Shown here: in pieces, positions 1 to 5,705 of the stretch
Layout of the letters: every line of letters begins with the position of its first letter
Numbering within the stretch: the first letter of the stretch is position 1
Origin: an uncultured Bacilli bacterium
GTDB taxonomy: Bacteria > Bacillota_I > Bacilli_A > RF39 > UBA660
Assembly (NCBI GenBank): GCA_910583685.1
Contig: CAJTXY010000044.1
Span: 1-6,845, forward strand
Direction: 5' to 3'
Length of the DNA stretch: 6,845 bases
The notes under the pieces: model-generated
The model's input: only the letters and a program-made list of their open reading frames with translations
What the model was told of the DNA's origin: nothing
Databases searched by the model: none
Made by a program: the position numbers and the translations under genes

Positions 1-54
1 AAAAAAAGTTATAAAAATTCATAAAAAGTACTTGATTTATATTAGCAAGTTTGT

Positions 55-621
55 ATGGGACCTTCGTCCTCAGGAAAAGATACCGTTTTAAATCGTATAC
101 TAAGTGAAAATACTTACCACCTTCAAAATATTGTGCTACATACAACAAGACCACGAAGAATAAATGAAGTAAATGGTAGAGAGTATTATTTCTGTGATGA
201 ACAACAAATGAAACAACTTGAGGAGGAAAAGAAAATTATTGAATTAAGAAAGTATATAACAGTAAATGGACCTTGGTATTATTTTACAACGGCAAAAGCA
301 ATCGAATTAAATCATCATAAATATATTACAACAAATACATTAGAAGGGTATGATCACTATTTAGAATACTATGGTAAGGAAAATTTATTAGCAATCTTAT
401 TTCAAACAGAAGAGGGAGTAAGATTAGAAAGGGCACTAGAAAGAGAAAGAAGACAACAAAATCCAAATTATAGTGAAATGTGTCGTAGATTTTTAACAGA
501 TTCCGAAGACTTTTCGGAAGAAAATATTAAAAAACGTCCTATTGATGCCATCATTGAAAATAATGAAACGCTAGAAAAGACAATGCAGGAAGTGAATAAA
601 GTATTAAAGCGTCATCTATAA
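55..621 (+). CDS. Guanylate kinase-like P-loop kinase, N-terminus short or frameshifted
   Basis: The 188-residue product resembles the guanylate kinase family, which transfers phosphate from ATP to GMP in the cytoplasm. Visible are a P-loop, GPSSSGKDT (residues 2-10), and a GMP-site block, TTRPRRINEVNGREYYF (30-46), that matches the family pattern T-R-x-x-R-x-x-E-x-x-G-x-x-Y-x-F. A second nucleotide-site segment, NGPWYYFTT (71-79), and a C-terminal Arg-rich lid region (about 123-145) follow. The canonical LDIDVQGA-like strand is replaced by ITTNTLEGY (91-99), so this is probably a divergent paralogue and its substrate is uncertain. The frame starts directly at the P-loop. Stops at 22-24 and 43-45 rule out an in-frame extension with a start codon, and no Shine-Dalgarno sequence precedes ATG 55. 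The first beta strand is therefore missing or encoded in another frame. The family assignment is fairly secure; the start is not. Confidence 0.75.
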   Translation: MGPSSSGKDTVLNRILSENTYHLQNIVLHTTRPRRINEVNGREYYFCDEQQMKQLEEEKKIIELRKYITVNGPWYYFTTAKAIELNHHKYITTNTLEGYDHYLEYYGKENLLAILFQTEEGVRLERALERERRQQNPNYSEMCRRFLTDSEDFSEENIKKRPIDAIIENNETLEKTMQEVNKVLKRHL

Positions 622-642
622 AGGCACTTACAATTATTTTTG

Positions 643-671
643 TTGAAAAATTAGCAAATATATGTTAAAAT
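643..671 (+). promoter_or_regulatory. Sigma-A-type promoter of the 559-residue unknown protein
   Basis: A -35 box TTGAAA (643-648) is followed after a 17 bp spacer by a -10 box TAAAAT (666-671), itself preceded by TG (663-664) as an extended -10. Transcription would start near 678, just ahead of the ribosome binding site at 682-688. The promoter sits in the gap after the kinase gene, so the downstream gene need not depend on that gene for expression. No convincing terminator is visible between the two genes. Confidence 0.75.
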
Positions 672-681
672 ATACACATTT

Positions 682-688
682 AAGGGGG
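682..688 (+). promoter_or_regulatory. Ribosome binding site that fixes the start at 695
   Basis: AAGGGGG lies 6 nt before ATG 695. An in-frame ATG at 662 would add 11 residues, but it overlaps the -10 box and lies upstream of the expected transcription start. It therefore cannot be the start on a transcript from this promoter. The choice of 695 follows from this. Confidence 0.8.
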
Positions 689-694
689 ATTAGT

Positions 695-2374
695 ATGAAA
701 ACTGTGAAAAAACTCGAAATAAAGAGTATATTGTTTTCTTTAGTTTGTGTTACAGCATCAAATGGTATTGGAATGACAATTGGAGATTATCTAGCAAAAT
801 CAAAGGAGTTCAGGGTAGAACAAAAAAATGAAGATAAAAAAGAGAGAGAACTTAGTAAAAGTTTAGAAGATATCTATTTTGACATAGAAGATAAAGAGAT
901 TTTATCATTATCACCACTTGGTAAAGAGAAAATAGAAGAGATTTGCAATAATAAGCTTACGGAAATTGATCCAAGGTTTGATGAAAGATATATAGATGCT
1001 CTGACAATTAATAAAGAAACCGCTGCCACAGCATATATAGACTTTAAAGAACTTAAAATAGACTCTCATAGAAAAAGTGACTATTATAATGAGAAAGATG
1101 AATCAATTGATTGGGAAAATCTTGCAGATAGAATTTATGAAAATAGTCAAGAATATGTCTTAGAATACTCAGGACCAGATACAAAATCATTTACAAAAGA
1201 AGAAGTGGAAGAAAAAATTAAGACTCTGGAAACTTTCGCTGCACAAGTAAAAACAGACTTTCCTGATTTTGATATGGAAGAGTTAGTGTGTAAACTAGAA
1301 GATTATAGTTTTATTGAAAAAAAGAAAATTCCAACGTACCCAGACAGATTGCCATTGGTCACTGCTTCAGATGACTGTTTTACATATTATGTTGAAAAAA
1401 AAGAAGTGGAGAATACAAATACAGATTTATATGCAGATTTCCACGTTTTTGTAAATTCGTGCATTGATAAAAAAGAAGCTGAGGAAATATCGAAAGTAGA
1501 TGGCGGAATTGCAATTTCCACCAATCCATATATAAATAAAGGTTTTGATTGGTGTGCATCTAGTCGCTACCACTACGCATTTTTAGAAGAGATTTATGCA
1601 GAGCTTTATAGTCAAGAAAAATCAACCCAAAGTCAAAATAACTATATGAACTATGACGAAGTATTAGATGCGATTCAACTAGTACTAGGTCTCAATGAGT
1701 CGTATAAAATAGATAGTATACTTGAAGACTTACTCTATCAAGATCCAATTTCTTTTATAAATCATTTTCCAGTATACGGAGAAGATAAGGATGACTACTT
1801 TGTAGAAAATGCTCGTATGTTACAGTCATTCAATACACTCCTTAAAAGAAATCCAGACTATTTTAGTTCGCTTATAAAAGAAGGACTAATTCAAGAAGAA
1901 GCATTTAGAAATTTAGATGCAGCAGCAGTAAGCCAACTATCTAAAATATTTTTTAGTAATTTAATGGTAATGAATGAAAAGCATTATATGGACATGTCCT
2001 TAGAAGATAATTATGCTATGACCCAGTTATTTGTAGTCCACTTACAAAATATGCAAAAAGCAGTCATCCAAAGTAACCGTGCATATAGTATTATAATTAC
2101 AGGACAATCTACTTTCTTAGAAGATATGAATATATTCTTTGACTATTTAAGCGAAAAATATAATATAGAACAAGAAAAAGTACAACAAGGCTATTTAGAT
2201 TACAACTTGCTAGACGATTATACTTTGCCATCATTTTTATCAGAAGAAAAAAAAGAATTTTATCAAAGCCTAATAAAAAATAGAAATCGAGATATTTCAG
2301 AACCATATTCTAGAACATTACAGAAAACTATGATATCAAATACGAATAATTTATTGACAAATGGAAAAAAATAA
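695..2374 (+). CDS. Unknown membrane-anchored or exported acidic protein, 559 aa
   Basis: I do not recognise this protein. Its N-terminus (MKTVKKLEIK) is basic and is followed by a hydrophobic stretch, about residues 11-33, that could be an uncleaved signal anchor. A highly charged, coiled-coil-like Lys/Glu segment follows (about 35-70). The rest is acidic, rich in Asp, Glu and Tyr, and looks mainly helical toward the C-terminus (about 320-530). Cysteines occur at 18, 84, 199, 228, 256 and 287; four fall in the 199-287 region, which also holds a Trp/Cys/His-containing stretch, FDWCASSRYHY (284-294). There is no lipobox, LPXTG motif, nucleotide-binding motif or recognisable catalytic signature. 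With a basic N-terminus, the body would lie outside the cell. The gene has its own promoter and carries the -35 of the asnS promoter in its last codons. It looks intact, with base composition like its neighbours. Confidence 0.85.
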   Translation: MKTVKKLEIKSILFSLVCVTASNGIGMTIGDYLAKSKEFRVEQKNEDKKERELSKSLEDIYFDIEDKEILSLSPLGKEKIEEICNNKLTEIDPRFDERYIDALTINKETAATAYIDFKELKIDSHRKSDYYNEKDESIDWENLADRIYENSQEYVLEYSGPDTKSFTKEEVEEKIKTLETFAAQVKTDFPDFDMEELVCKLEDYSFIEKKKIPTYPDRLPLVTASDDCFTYYVEKKEVENTNTDLYADFHVFVNSCIDKKEAEEISKVDGGIAISTNPYINKGFDWCASSRYHYAFLEEIYAELYSQEKSTQSQNNYMNYDEVLDAIQLVLGLNESYKIDSILEDLLYQDPISFINHFPVYGEDKDDYFVENARMLQSFNTLLKRNPDYFSSLIKEGLIQEEAFRNLDAAAVSQLSKIFFSNLMVMNEKHYMDMSLEDNYAMTQLFVVHLQNMQKAVIQSNRAYSIIITGQSTFLEDMNIFFDYLSEKYNIEQEKVQQGYLDYNLLDDYTLPSFLSEEKKEFYQSLIKNRNRDISEPYSRTLQKTMISNTNNLLTNGKK

Positions 2375-2383
2375 TAGTAAAAT
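2354..2383 (+). promoter_or_regulatory. Promoter of the T-box/asnS transcript
   Basis: A perfect -35 TTGACA (2354-2359) and a -10 TAAAAT (2378-2383) are separated by 18 bp. The -35 lies inside the last codons of the preceding gene, and the -10 lies just after its stop. Transcription would begin near 2390, a few bases before T-box Stem I. This is the strongest match to the sigma-A consensus in the window. Confidence 0.8.
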
Positions 2384-2390
2384 AAATTTA

Positions 2391-2617
2391 AATCAATGAC
2401 GAAGAGAAGTAAAAGTAAGCTCCTTTTTAAGAGAGTCTGTGGCTGGTGAAAACAGATAAAGTCTTACTTTGAATAACACTTCAGAGAGCTTAAAGAATTA
2501 AGTAGACTAAGCCGGGATGTCCCGTTATCAAAAAGAGTGATCATTTATGATAAGTTGGGTGGTACCGCGGATTATACACTAGTTCGTCCCTATAGGGATG
2601 CTAGTGTTTTTATATTT
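2391..2617 (+). promoter_or_regulatory. Asparagine-specific T-box leader
   Basis: This transcribed leader senses the charging state of tRNA-Asn and controls read-through into asnS. Stem I is visible as GAAG (2401-2404) with CTTC (2479-2482) and AAAGTAAG (2412-2419) with CTTACTTT (2463-2470). These flank a specifier loop with the loop-E parts AGTA (2408-2411) and GAA (2471-2473). The specifier codon is AAC (2475-2477), followed by the usual A, and it matches the downstream asparaginyl-tRNA synthetase. The distal hairpin TCTGT/ACAGA (2436-2440/2452-2456) encloses the conserved GGCTGGTGAAA. A CGGG/CCCG hairpin (2513-2524) and Stem III TTATC/GATAA (2525-2529/2549-2553) follow. The T-box proper, GTTGGGTGGTACCGCG (2554-2569), has the bulge TGGT (2560-2563) that contacts the tRNA acceptor end. 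CGTCCC (2585-2590) can pair in either the antiterminator or the terminator. Confidence 0.96.
2576..2617 (+). terminator. T-box regulatory terminator
   Basis: CACTAG (2577-2582) pairs with CTAGTG (2601-2606), and the inner CGTCCC (2585-2590) pairs with GGGATG (2595-2600), with one G-U pair. The loop is TATA, two Ts bulge out, and a run of Ts follows (2607-2611, then ATATTT). The CGTCCC strand is shared with the antiterminator. Uncharged tRNA-Asn would stabilise the antiterminator and let polymerase continue into asnS. Confidence 0.93.
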
Positions 2618-2637
2618 GATTATAGGAGGAAAAAAAT

Positions 2638-4020
2638 ATGTTAGATTTAAGAGATTTATTCAAAGAGAGTAAACAGTATTTTGAAAAAGAAGTAACACTT
2701 CAGGGGTGGATTCGCAATCATAGAAAACAAAAAGAATTTGGCTTTATTGATTTTTCAGATGGAACGTGTTTTAAGACGATTCAGATTGTCTATGAGGAGA
2801 ACATAGAAAACTTTGAAAACATCCAAAAATTTCACGTAGGATGTGCCATTAGAGTAGTAGGAAAATTAATTTCCTCACCAAAAGAAGGGCAGGACTTTGA
2901 GATACAAGCTTCCAATATAACACTAATAGGAGATTGTCCTGAGAATTACCCAATTCAACCCAAAAGACATAGTCGTGAATTTTTAAGAGAAGTAGCCTAT
3001 CTTCGCCCAAGAACAAATCTTTTTGGTGCTGTCTTTAGAGTACGCAGTGTTGCAGCAATGGCAATCCATACTTATTTTCAGGAACGAGGCTATATCTATT
3101 TACACGCTCCATTAATCACAGGAAGTGATTGTGAAGGGGCAGGAGAAATGTTTCACGTAACCTCATTCGACCTAGATAAAATTCCAACAGAAGAAGGAGC
3201 CGTTGATTACAGTAAAGACTTTTTTGGAAAAGAAACTGCTCTTACGGTATCAGGCCAACTACAGGCAGAGTCCTTTGCCCTTGCTTATAAAAAAGTCTAT
3301 ACATTTGGACCAACTTTCCGTGCAGAAAACTCTAATACCAAAACACATGCAGCAGAATTTTGGATGATTGAACCCGAAGTTGCTTTCTGCAACCTAGAAG
3401 GACTTATGAATATTATGGAAGATATGCTTCGCTATATCATTACCTATGTTTGCGATAATTGCAAGGATGAACTTAAATTTTTAGATCAATTTGTAGAGAC
3501 AGGCCTATTAGAAAAGCTAGAAGTCCTACAAAATAAAAAAGCAGTTCGTATTACACATAAAGAGGCAATTACATTATTAAAAGAGTCTGGTAAAACGTTT
3601 GAATTTACTCCAGAATACGGGGAAGATTTAGCAAAAGAACACGAAAAGTATTTAACAGAAGAAAAATTTGCTTCTCCTGTGTTTGTTTATGACTGGCCAA
3701 AAGACATCAAAGCATTTTATATGAGATTAAATGATGATAAAGAAACTGTGGCAGCAGTAGACCTATTGGTTCCAGGAAGTGGTGAATTAATGGGAGGTTC
3801 ACAAAGAGAAGAACGCCTTGAAGTGTTAATTTCAAAAATGAGAGAAATGGGAATAGATGAAAAAGAGTTGGATTGGTATATCAATCTTCGTAAATTTGGA
3901 GGATGTGAACACTCAGGATTTGGTATGGGATTTGAACGCTTATTGATCTATCTAACAGGAGTAGATAATATACGTGACGTAATTCCATTTCCAAGAACTC
4001 CAGGGAACTGTGAATTTTAA
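2638..4020 (+). CDS. asnS: Asparaginyl-tRNA synthetase
   Basis: This cytoplasmic class IIb synthetase joins asparagine to tRNA-Asn using ATP. Its 460 residues are the usual length for bacterial AsnRS. The N-terminal OB-fold anticodon-binding domain (about 15-100) includes GWIRNHRKQKEFGFIDF. Motif 1 spans about 122-155, starting LRPRTN. Motif 2 is FGPTFRAENSNTKTHAAEFW (223-242), the AsnRS version rather than that of AspRS. The late catalytic region holds MGGSQREER and motif 3, GFGMGFERLLIYLTG (427-441). The end, PFPRTPGNCEF, is typical of the family. The start is supported by AGGAGG (2624-2629) 8 nt upstream. Expression is controlled by the Asn T-box directly ahead. A dedicated AsnRS means direct asparaginylation is available here; whether the transamidation route also exists cannot be seen. 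Confidence 0.98.
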   Translation: MLDLRDLFKESKQYFEKEVTLQGWIRNHRKQKEFGFIDFSDGTCFKTIQIVYEENIENFENIQKFHVGCAIRVVGKLISSPKEGQDFEIQASNITLIGDCPENYPIQPKRHSREFLREVAYLRPRTNLFGAVFRVRSVAAMAIHTYFQERGYIYLHAPLITGSDCEGAGEMFHVTSFDLDKIPTEEGAVDYSKDFFGKETALTVSGQLQAESFALAYKKVYTFGPTFRAENSNTKTHAAEFWMIEPEVAFCNLEGLMNIMEDMLRYIITYVCDNCKDELKFLDQFVETGLLEKLEVLQNKKAVRITHKEAITLLKESGKTFEFTPEYGEDLAKEHEKYLTEEKFASPVFVYDWPKDIKAFYMRLNDDKETVAAVDLLVPGSGELMGGSQREERLEVLISKMREMGIDEKELDWYINLRKFGGCEHSGFGMGFERLLIYLTGVDNIRDVIPFPRTPGNCEF

Positions 4021-4076
4021 AGACAATAAGAAAATAAATTTTGTATAAAACTTCTAAATTCTTCCACAATATAAAT

Positions 4077-4082
4077 GGGAGG
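4077..4082 (+). promoter_or_regulatory. Ribosome binding site that fixes the lipoprotein start at 4090
   Basis: GGGAGG lies 7 nt before ATG 4090. An upstream in-frame ATG at 4075 would add MGGRK, but it overlaps this site and has none of its own. The 4090 start also yields a textbook lipoprotein signal peptide. Confidence 0.85.
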
Positions 4083-4089
4083 AAGAAAA

Positions 4090-4629
4090 ATGAAAAAATT
4101 AATGCTTGCAGTAGCAGTGCTGTTATTAATGACAGGGTGTGGTGATATGAGCAATACACCAACAAAAAAAGTAGAAGATTTTTTAGGAAAGTATCAGTCA
4201 ATGGACAGTAATGTTTTATCACAATTAGATGATGTTATTAAAGAAGACACCGATATGGATGATGATCAAAGAACAGAATACAAAAGCTTGATGGAGCGTC
4301 AGTATCAAAATTTATCTTATAAAATTAAAAATGAAAATATAAATGGAGACGATGCAACAGTAGATGTAGAAGTAGAAGTTTATGATTATAGAAATGCTCT
4401 TGATAAAGCAGAAGAGTATCGTGATAAAAATAAAGAGGAATTTCAAGATGATAATAAAAAAGATGATGTTTCTAAATATATTAAATATAAAATTGAAGAA
4501 CTAAAAAAAGTAAGTGATAAAAGAAAATACCCAATTACCTTTAATCTTCATAAAACAGATGGAGAATGGGTGATGGATGACATTAGTGATAGTGACCGAG
4601 AAAAATTACATGGATTATACCACGAATAG
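4090..4629 (+). CDS. Small secreted lipoprotein of unknown function, possibly NTF2-like
   Basis: The 179-residue product has a type II signal peptide, MKKLMLAVAVLLLMTGCG. The lipobox is MTGC and the lipidated residue would be Cys17, so it should be anchored to the outer face of the membrane. The mature part starts with a Ser/Thr/Asn-containing linker, then helix-forming KKVEDFLGKYQSM. An acidic middle follows (DDVIKEDTDMDDD), then alternating strand-like segments (DDATVDVEVEVYDY) and a closing strand with EWVMDDIS. This order (helices, then beta strands ending in G-E-W-x-x) is reminiscent of NTF2-like lipoprotein domains such as the DUF4878/DUF5105 type; that is an inference from pattern only. 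The gene lies 69 bp after asnS with no terminator between them, so T-box-controlled read-through is likely. A TATAAA at 4044-4049 could be a weak internal -10, but it lacks a good -35. Confidence 0.88.
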   Translation: MKKLMLAVAVLLLMTGCGDMSNTPTKKVEDFLGKYQSMDSNVLSQLDDVIKEDTDMDDDQRTEYKSLMERQYQNLSYKIKNENINGDDATVDVEVEVYDYRNALDKAEEYRDKNKEEFQDDNKKDDVSKYIKYKIEELKKVSDKRKYPITFNLHKTDGEWVMDDISDSDREKLHGLYHE

Positions 4630-4643
4630 GTATAATCTTTTTT
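4613..4643 (+). terminator. Intrinsic terminator overlapping the lipoprotein stop codon
   Basis: GATTATACC (4613-4621) and GGTATAATC (4629-4637) form a perfect 9 bp stem with a 7-base loop, followed by six Ts (4638-4643). The left arm encodes the protein's C-terminus, and the stop TAG (4627-4629) runs into the right arm. It should end the asnS-lipoprotein transcript before the carboxypeptidase gene. Confidence 0.85.
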
Positions 4644-4646
4644 ACA

Positions 4647-4663
4647 TACAATAAAACAGGTGA
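4647..4663 (+). promoter_or_regulatory. Probable -10 box and ribosome binding site of the carboxypeptidase gene
   Basis: A TATAAT-like box TACAAT (4647-4652) follows the upstream terminator at once. No good -35 is visible at the expected distance, where the sequence lies within the terminator loop and stem. The start ATG 4668 is preceded by AGGTGA (4658-4663) with only 4 nt between. This sequence pairs with the far end of the anti-Shine-Dalgarno, so the short gap is acceptable. A promoter is expected here because of the terminator, but the match is partial. A start set by this -10 would leave almost no 5' leader. Confidence 0.35.
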
Positions 4664-4667
4664 AGTT

Positions 4668-5705
4668 ATGAAAAAAATAATTCTTTTTATATGTCTGTTT
4701 TTATTTCCCCTTCCTGTTTTTGCTTTAACAGATAGTGGCCATAATAGTATTATTATGGACATAGATAGTGGTAGAATTCTCTATCAGAAAAATAGTAATA
4801 GTAGACATTTAATCGCATCTATTACTAAAATTATGACAGCAGTAATAGCACTAGATGAGGCCTCCCCCAAAGAAATTTATCAAGCAAAAGAGGAAGTATT
4901 AGAAATGTATGGAACAAATATCTATATTGAATATCAAGAGAAAATGAGTCTAAAAGATCTGCTATATGGTTTAATGCTTAGAAGTGGGAATGATGCTGCT
5001 GTTGTAATTGCAAACAATGTTTGTAAAAATGAAAAAGAATTCGTAAAAAAAATGAATGAAAAGGCCAAAGAAATAGGAATGAAAAATACAACTTTTGCCA
5101 ATCCCCACGGTTTAGATGAAAAAACTCAAAATTATTCTACTGCCTATGATATGGCAATTTTGTCCAGCTATGCTTATAAAAACTACCCACTATTTAGAAA
5201 AATATCAGGTACAAATAAATATATCTCTCAAAATAAAGAAAAAACTTATCTTTGGTATAACCGAAATAAACTTTTGAAAATGTATGAGTATACAACAGGA
5301 GGAAAAACCGGCTATACTCCTAGTGCCGGAAAAACATTTGTATCAACAGCAAGTAAAAACAATTTGAATTTAACAATTGTAACTTTAGATGATAGTAACA
5401 CTTATGAAAACCATAAGGCACTCTATGAAAAAATGTATAAAAATTATCAAAGTTATAAAATTATAGATAAAAAGAAATTTGACTTAGATAAAGCCTATTA
5501 TATTAAAGAATCTTTTTCTTATCCGTTAACCAAAGAAGAAAAGGAAAACATAAAAATATTTACAAAAATTGATAAATCCCTATCTGGGGAAGAAAAAGGA
5601 AAAGTAGAAATTTATCTGTATAATAAGTTAATAAAAAAAATTCCAATTTATAAACAACAAGAAAAAAAGAAAAATAATTCCTTTTTCAAAAAATTATTTT
5701 CTTAA
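4668..5705 (+). CDS. D-alanyl-D-alanine carboxypeptidase, peptidase S11 (PBP5/DacF type)
   Basis: The enzyme removes the terminal D-Ala from peptidoglycan pentapeptides outside the cell, limiting cross-linking, and would bind beta-lactams. An N-terminal signal peptide (about residues 1-19, ending PLPVFA) directs export. All three active-site motifs are present: S-x-x-K as SITK (51-54), S-x-N as SGN (106-108) and K-T-G (213-215). The context around them is also typical (LMLRSGNDAAV, NPHGLD at 145-150, TTGGKTGYTPSAG). The C-terminal part (about 260-330) would be the small beta domain of this family. The protein ends in a Lys-rich tail with SFFKKLFS, which is short for the amphipathic membrane-anchoring helix seen in PBP5, so membrane attachment is uncertain. 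It has 345 residues, slightly short for the family. It lies downstream of a terminator, so it is probably transcribed separately from asnS. Confidence 0.95.
   Translation: MKKIILFICLFLFPLPVFALTDSGHNSIIMDIDSGRILYQKNSNSRHLIASITKIMTAVIALDEASPKEIYQAKEEVLEMYGTNIYIEYQEKMSLKDLLYGLMLRSGNDAAVVIANNVCKNEKEFVKKMNEKAKEIGMKNTTFANPHGLDEKTQNYSTAYDMAILSSYAYKNYPLFRKISGTNKYISQNKEKTYLWYNRNKLLKMYEYTTGGKTGYTPSAGKTFVSTASKNNLNLTIVTLDDSNTYENHKALYEKMYKNYQSYKIIDKKKFDLDKAYYIKESFSYPLTKEEKENIKIFTKIDKSLSGEEKGKVEIYLYNKLIKKIPIYKQQEKKKNNSFFKKLFS
5661..5700 (-). terminator. Possible terminator of the metallophosphoesterase gene
   Basis: AAAATAATT (5671-5679) and AATTATTTT (5692-5700) form a perfect 9 bp inverted repeat made only of A and T. 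Read leftward, the hairpin is followed by a T-rich tract (complement of the A-run at 5661-5670), as expected for a terminator of the minus-strand gene. The stem has no G-C pairs, so it would be weak. It lies within the end of the carboxypeptidase coding sequence. Confidence 0.4.

Noticed and set aside
2..8. A AAA AAG slippery heptamer as a programmed -1 frameshift site for the kinase gene
   Set aside because: Stops at 22-24 and 43-45 in the kinase frame lie between this site and ATG 55, so slipping here could not restore the reading frame.
631..655. Hairpin TTTTT-GTTG-AAAAA after the kinase gene as a terminator
   Set aside because: The stem is only five A-T pairs, it overlaps the -35 of the next promoter and no U-tract follows.
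662..694. Upstream ATG 662 as start of the 559-residue protein
   Set aside because: It overlaps the -10 box of the gene's own promoter and has no ribosome binding site, while ATG 695 has AAGGGGG at 6 nt.
2109..2306. Minus-strand open frame of 65 codons
   Set aside because: It lies wholly inside the 559-residue gene, has no ribosome binding site that I can see, and reads as a low-complexity Leu/Phe/Tyr-rich shadow of the AT-rich opposite strand.
4075..4089. Upstream ATG 4075 as start of the lipoprotein
   Set aside because: This codon overlaps the ribosome binding site GGGAGG. Starting at 4090 gives a standard lipoprotein signal.
3881..4222. Minus-strand open frame of 113 codons
   Set aside because: It spans the end of asnS and the start of the lipoprotein gene antisense to both. 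The hydrophobic composition is what the reverse of AT-rich coding DNA gives, and both sense genes are well supported.
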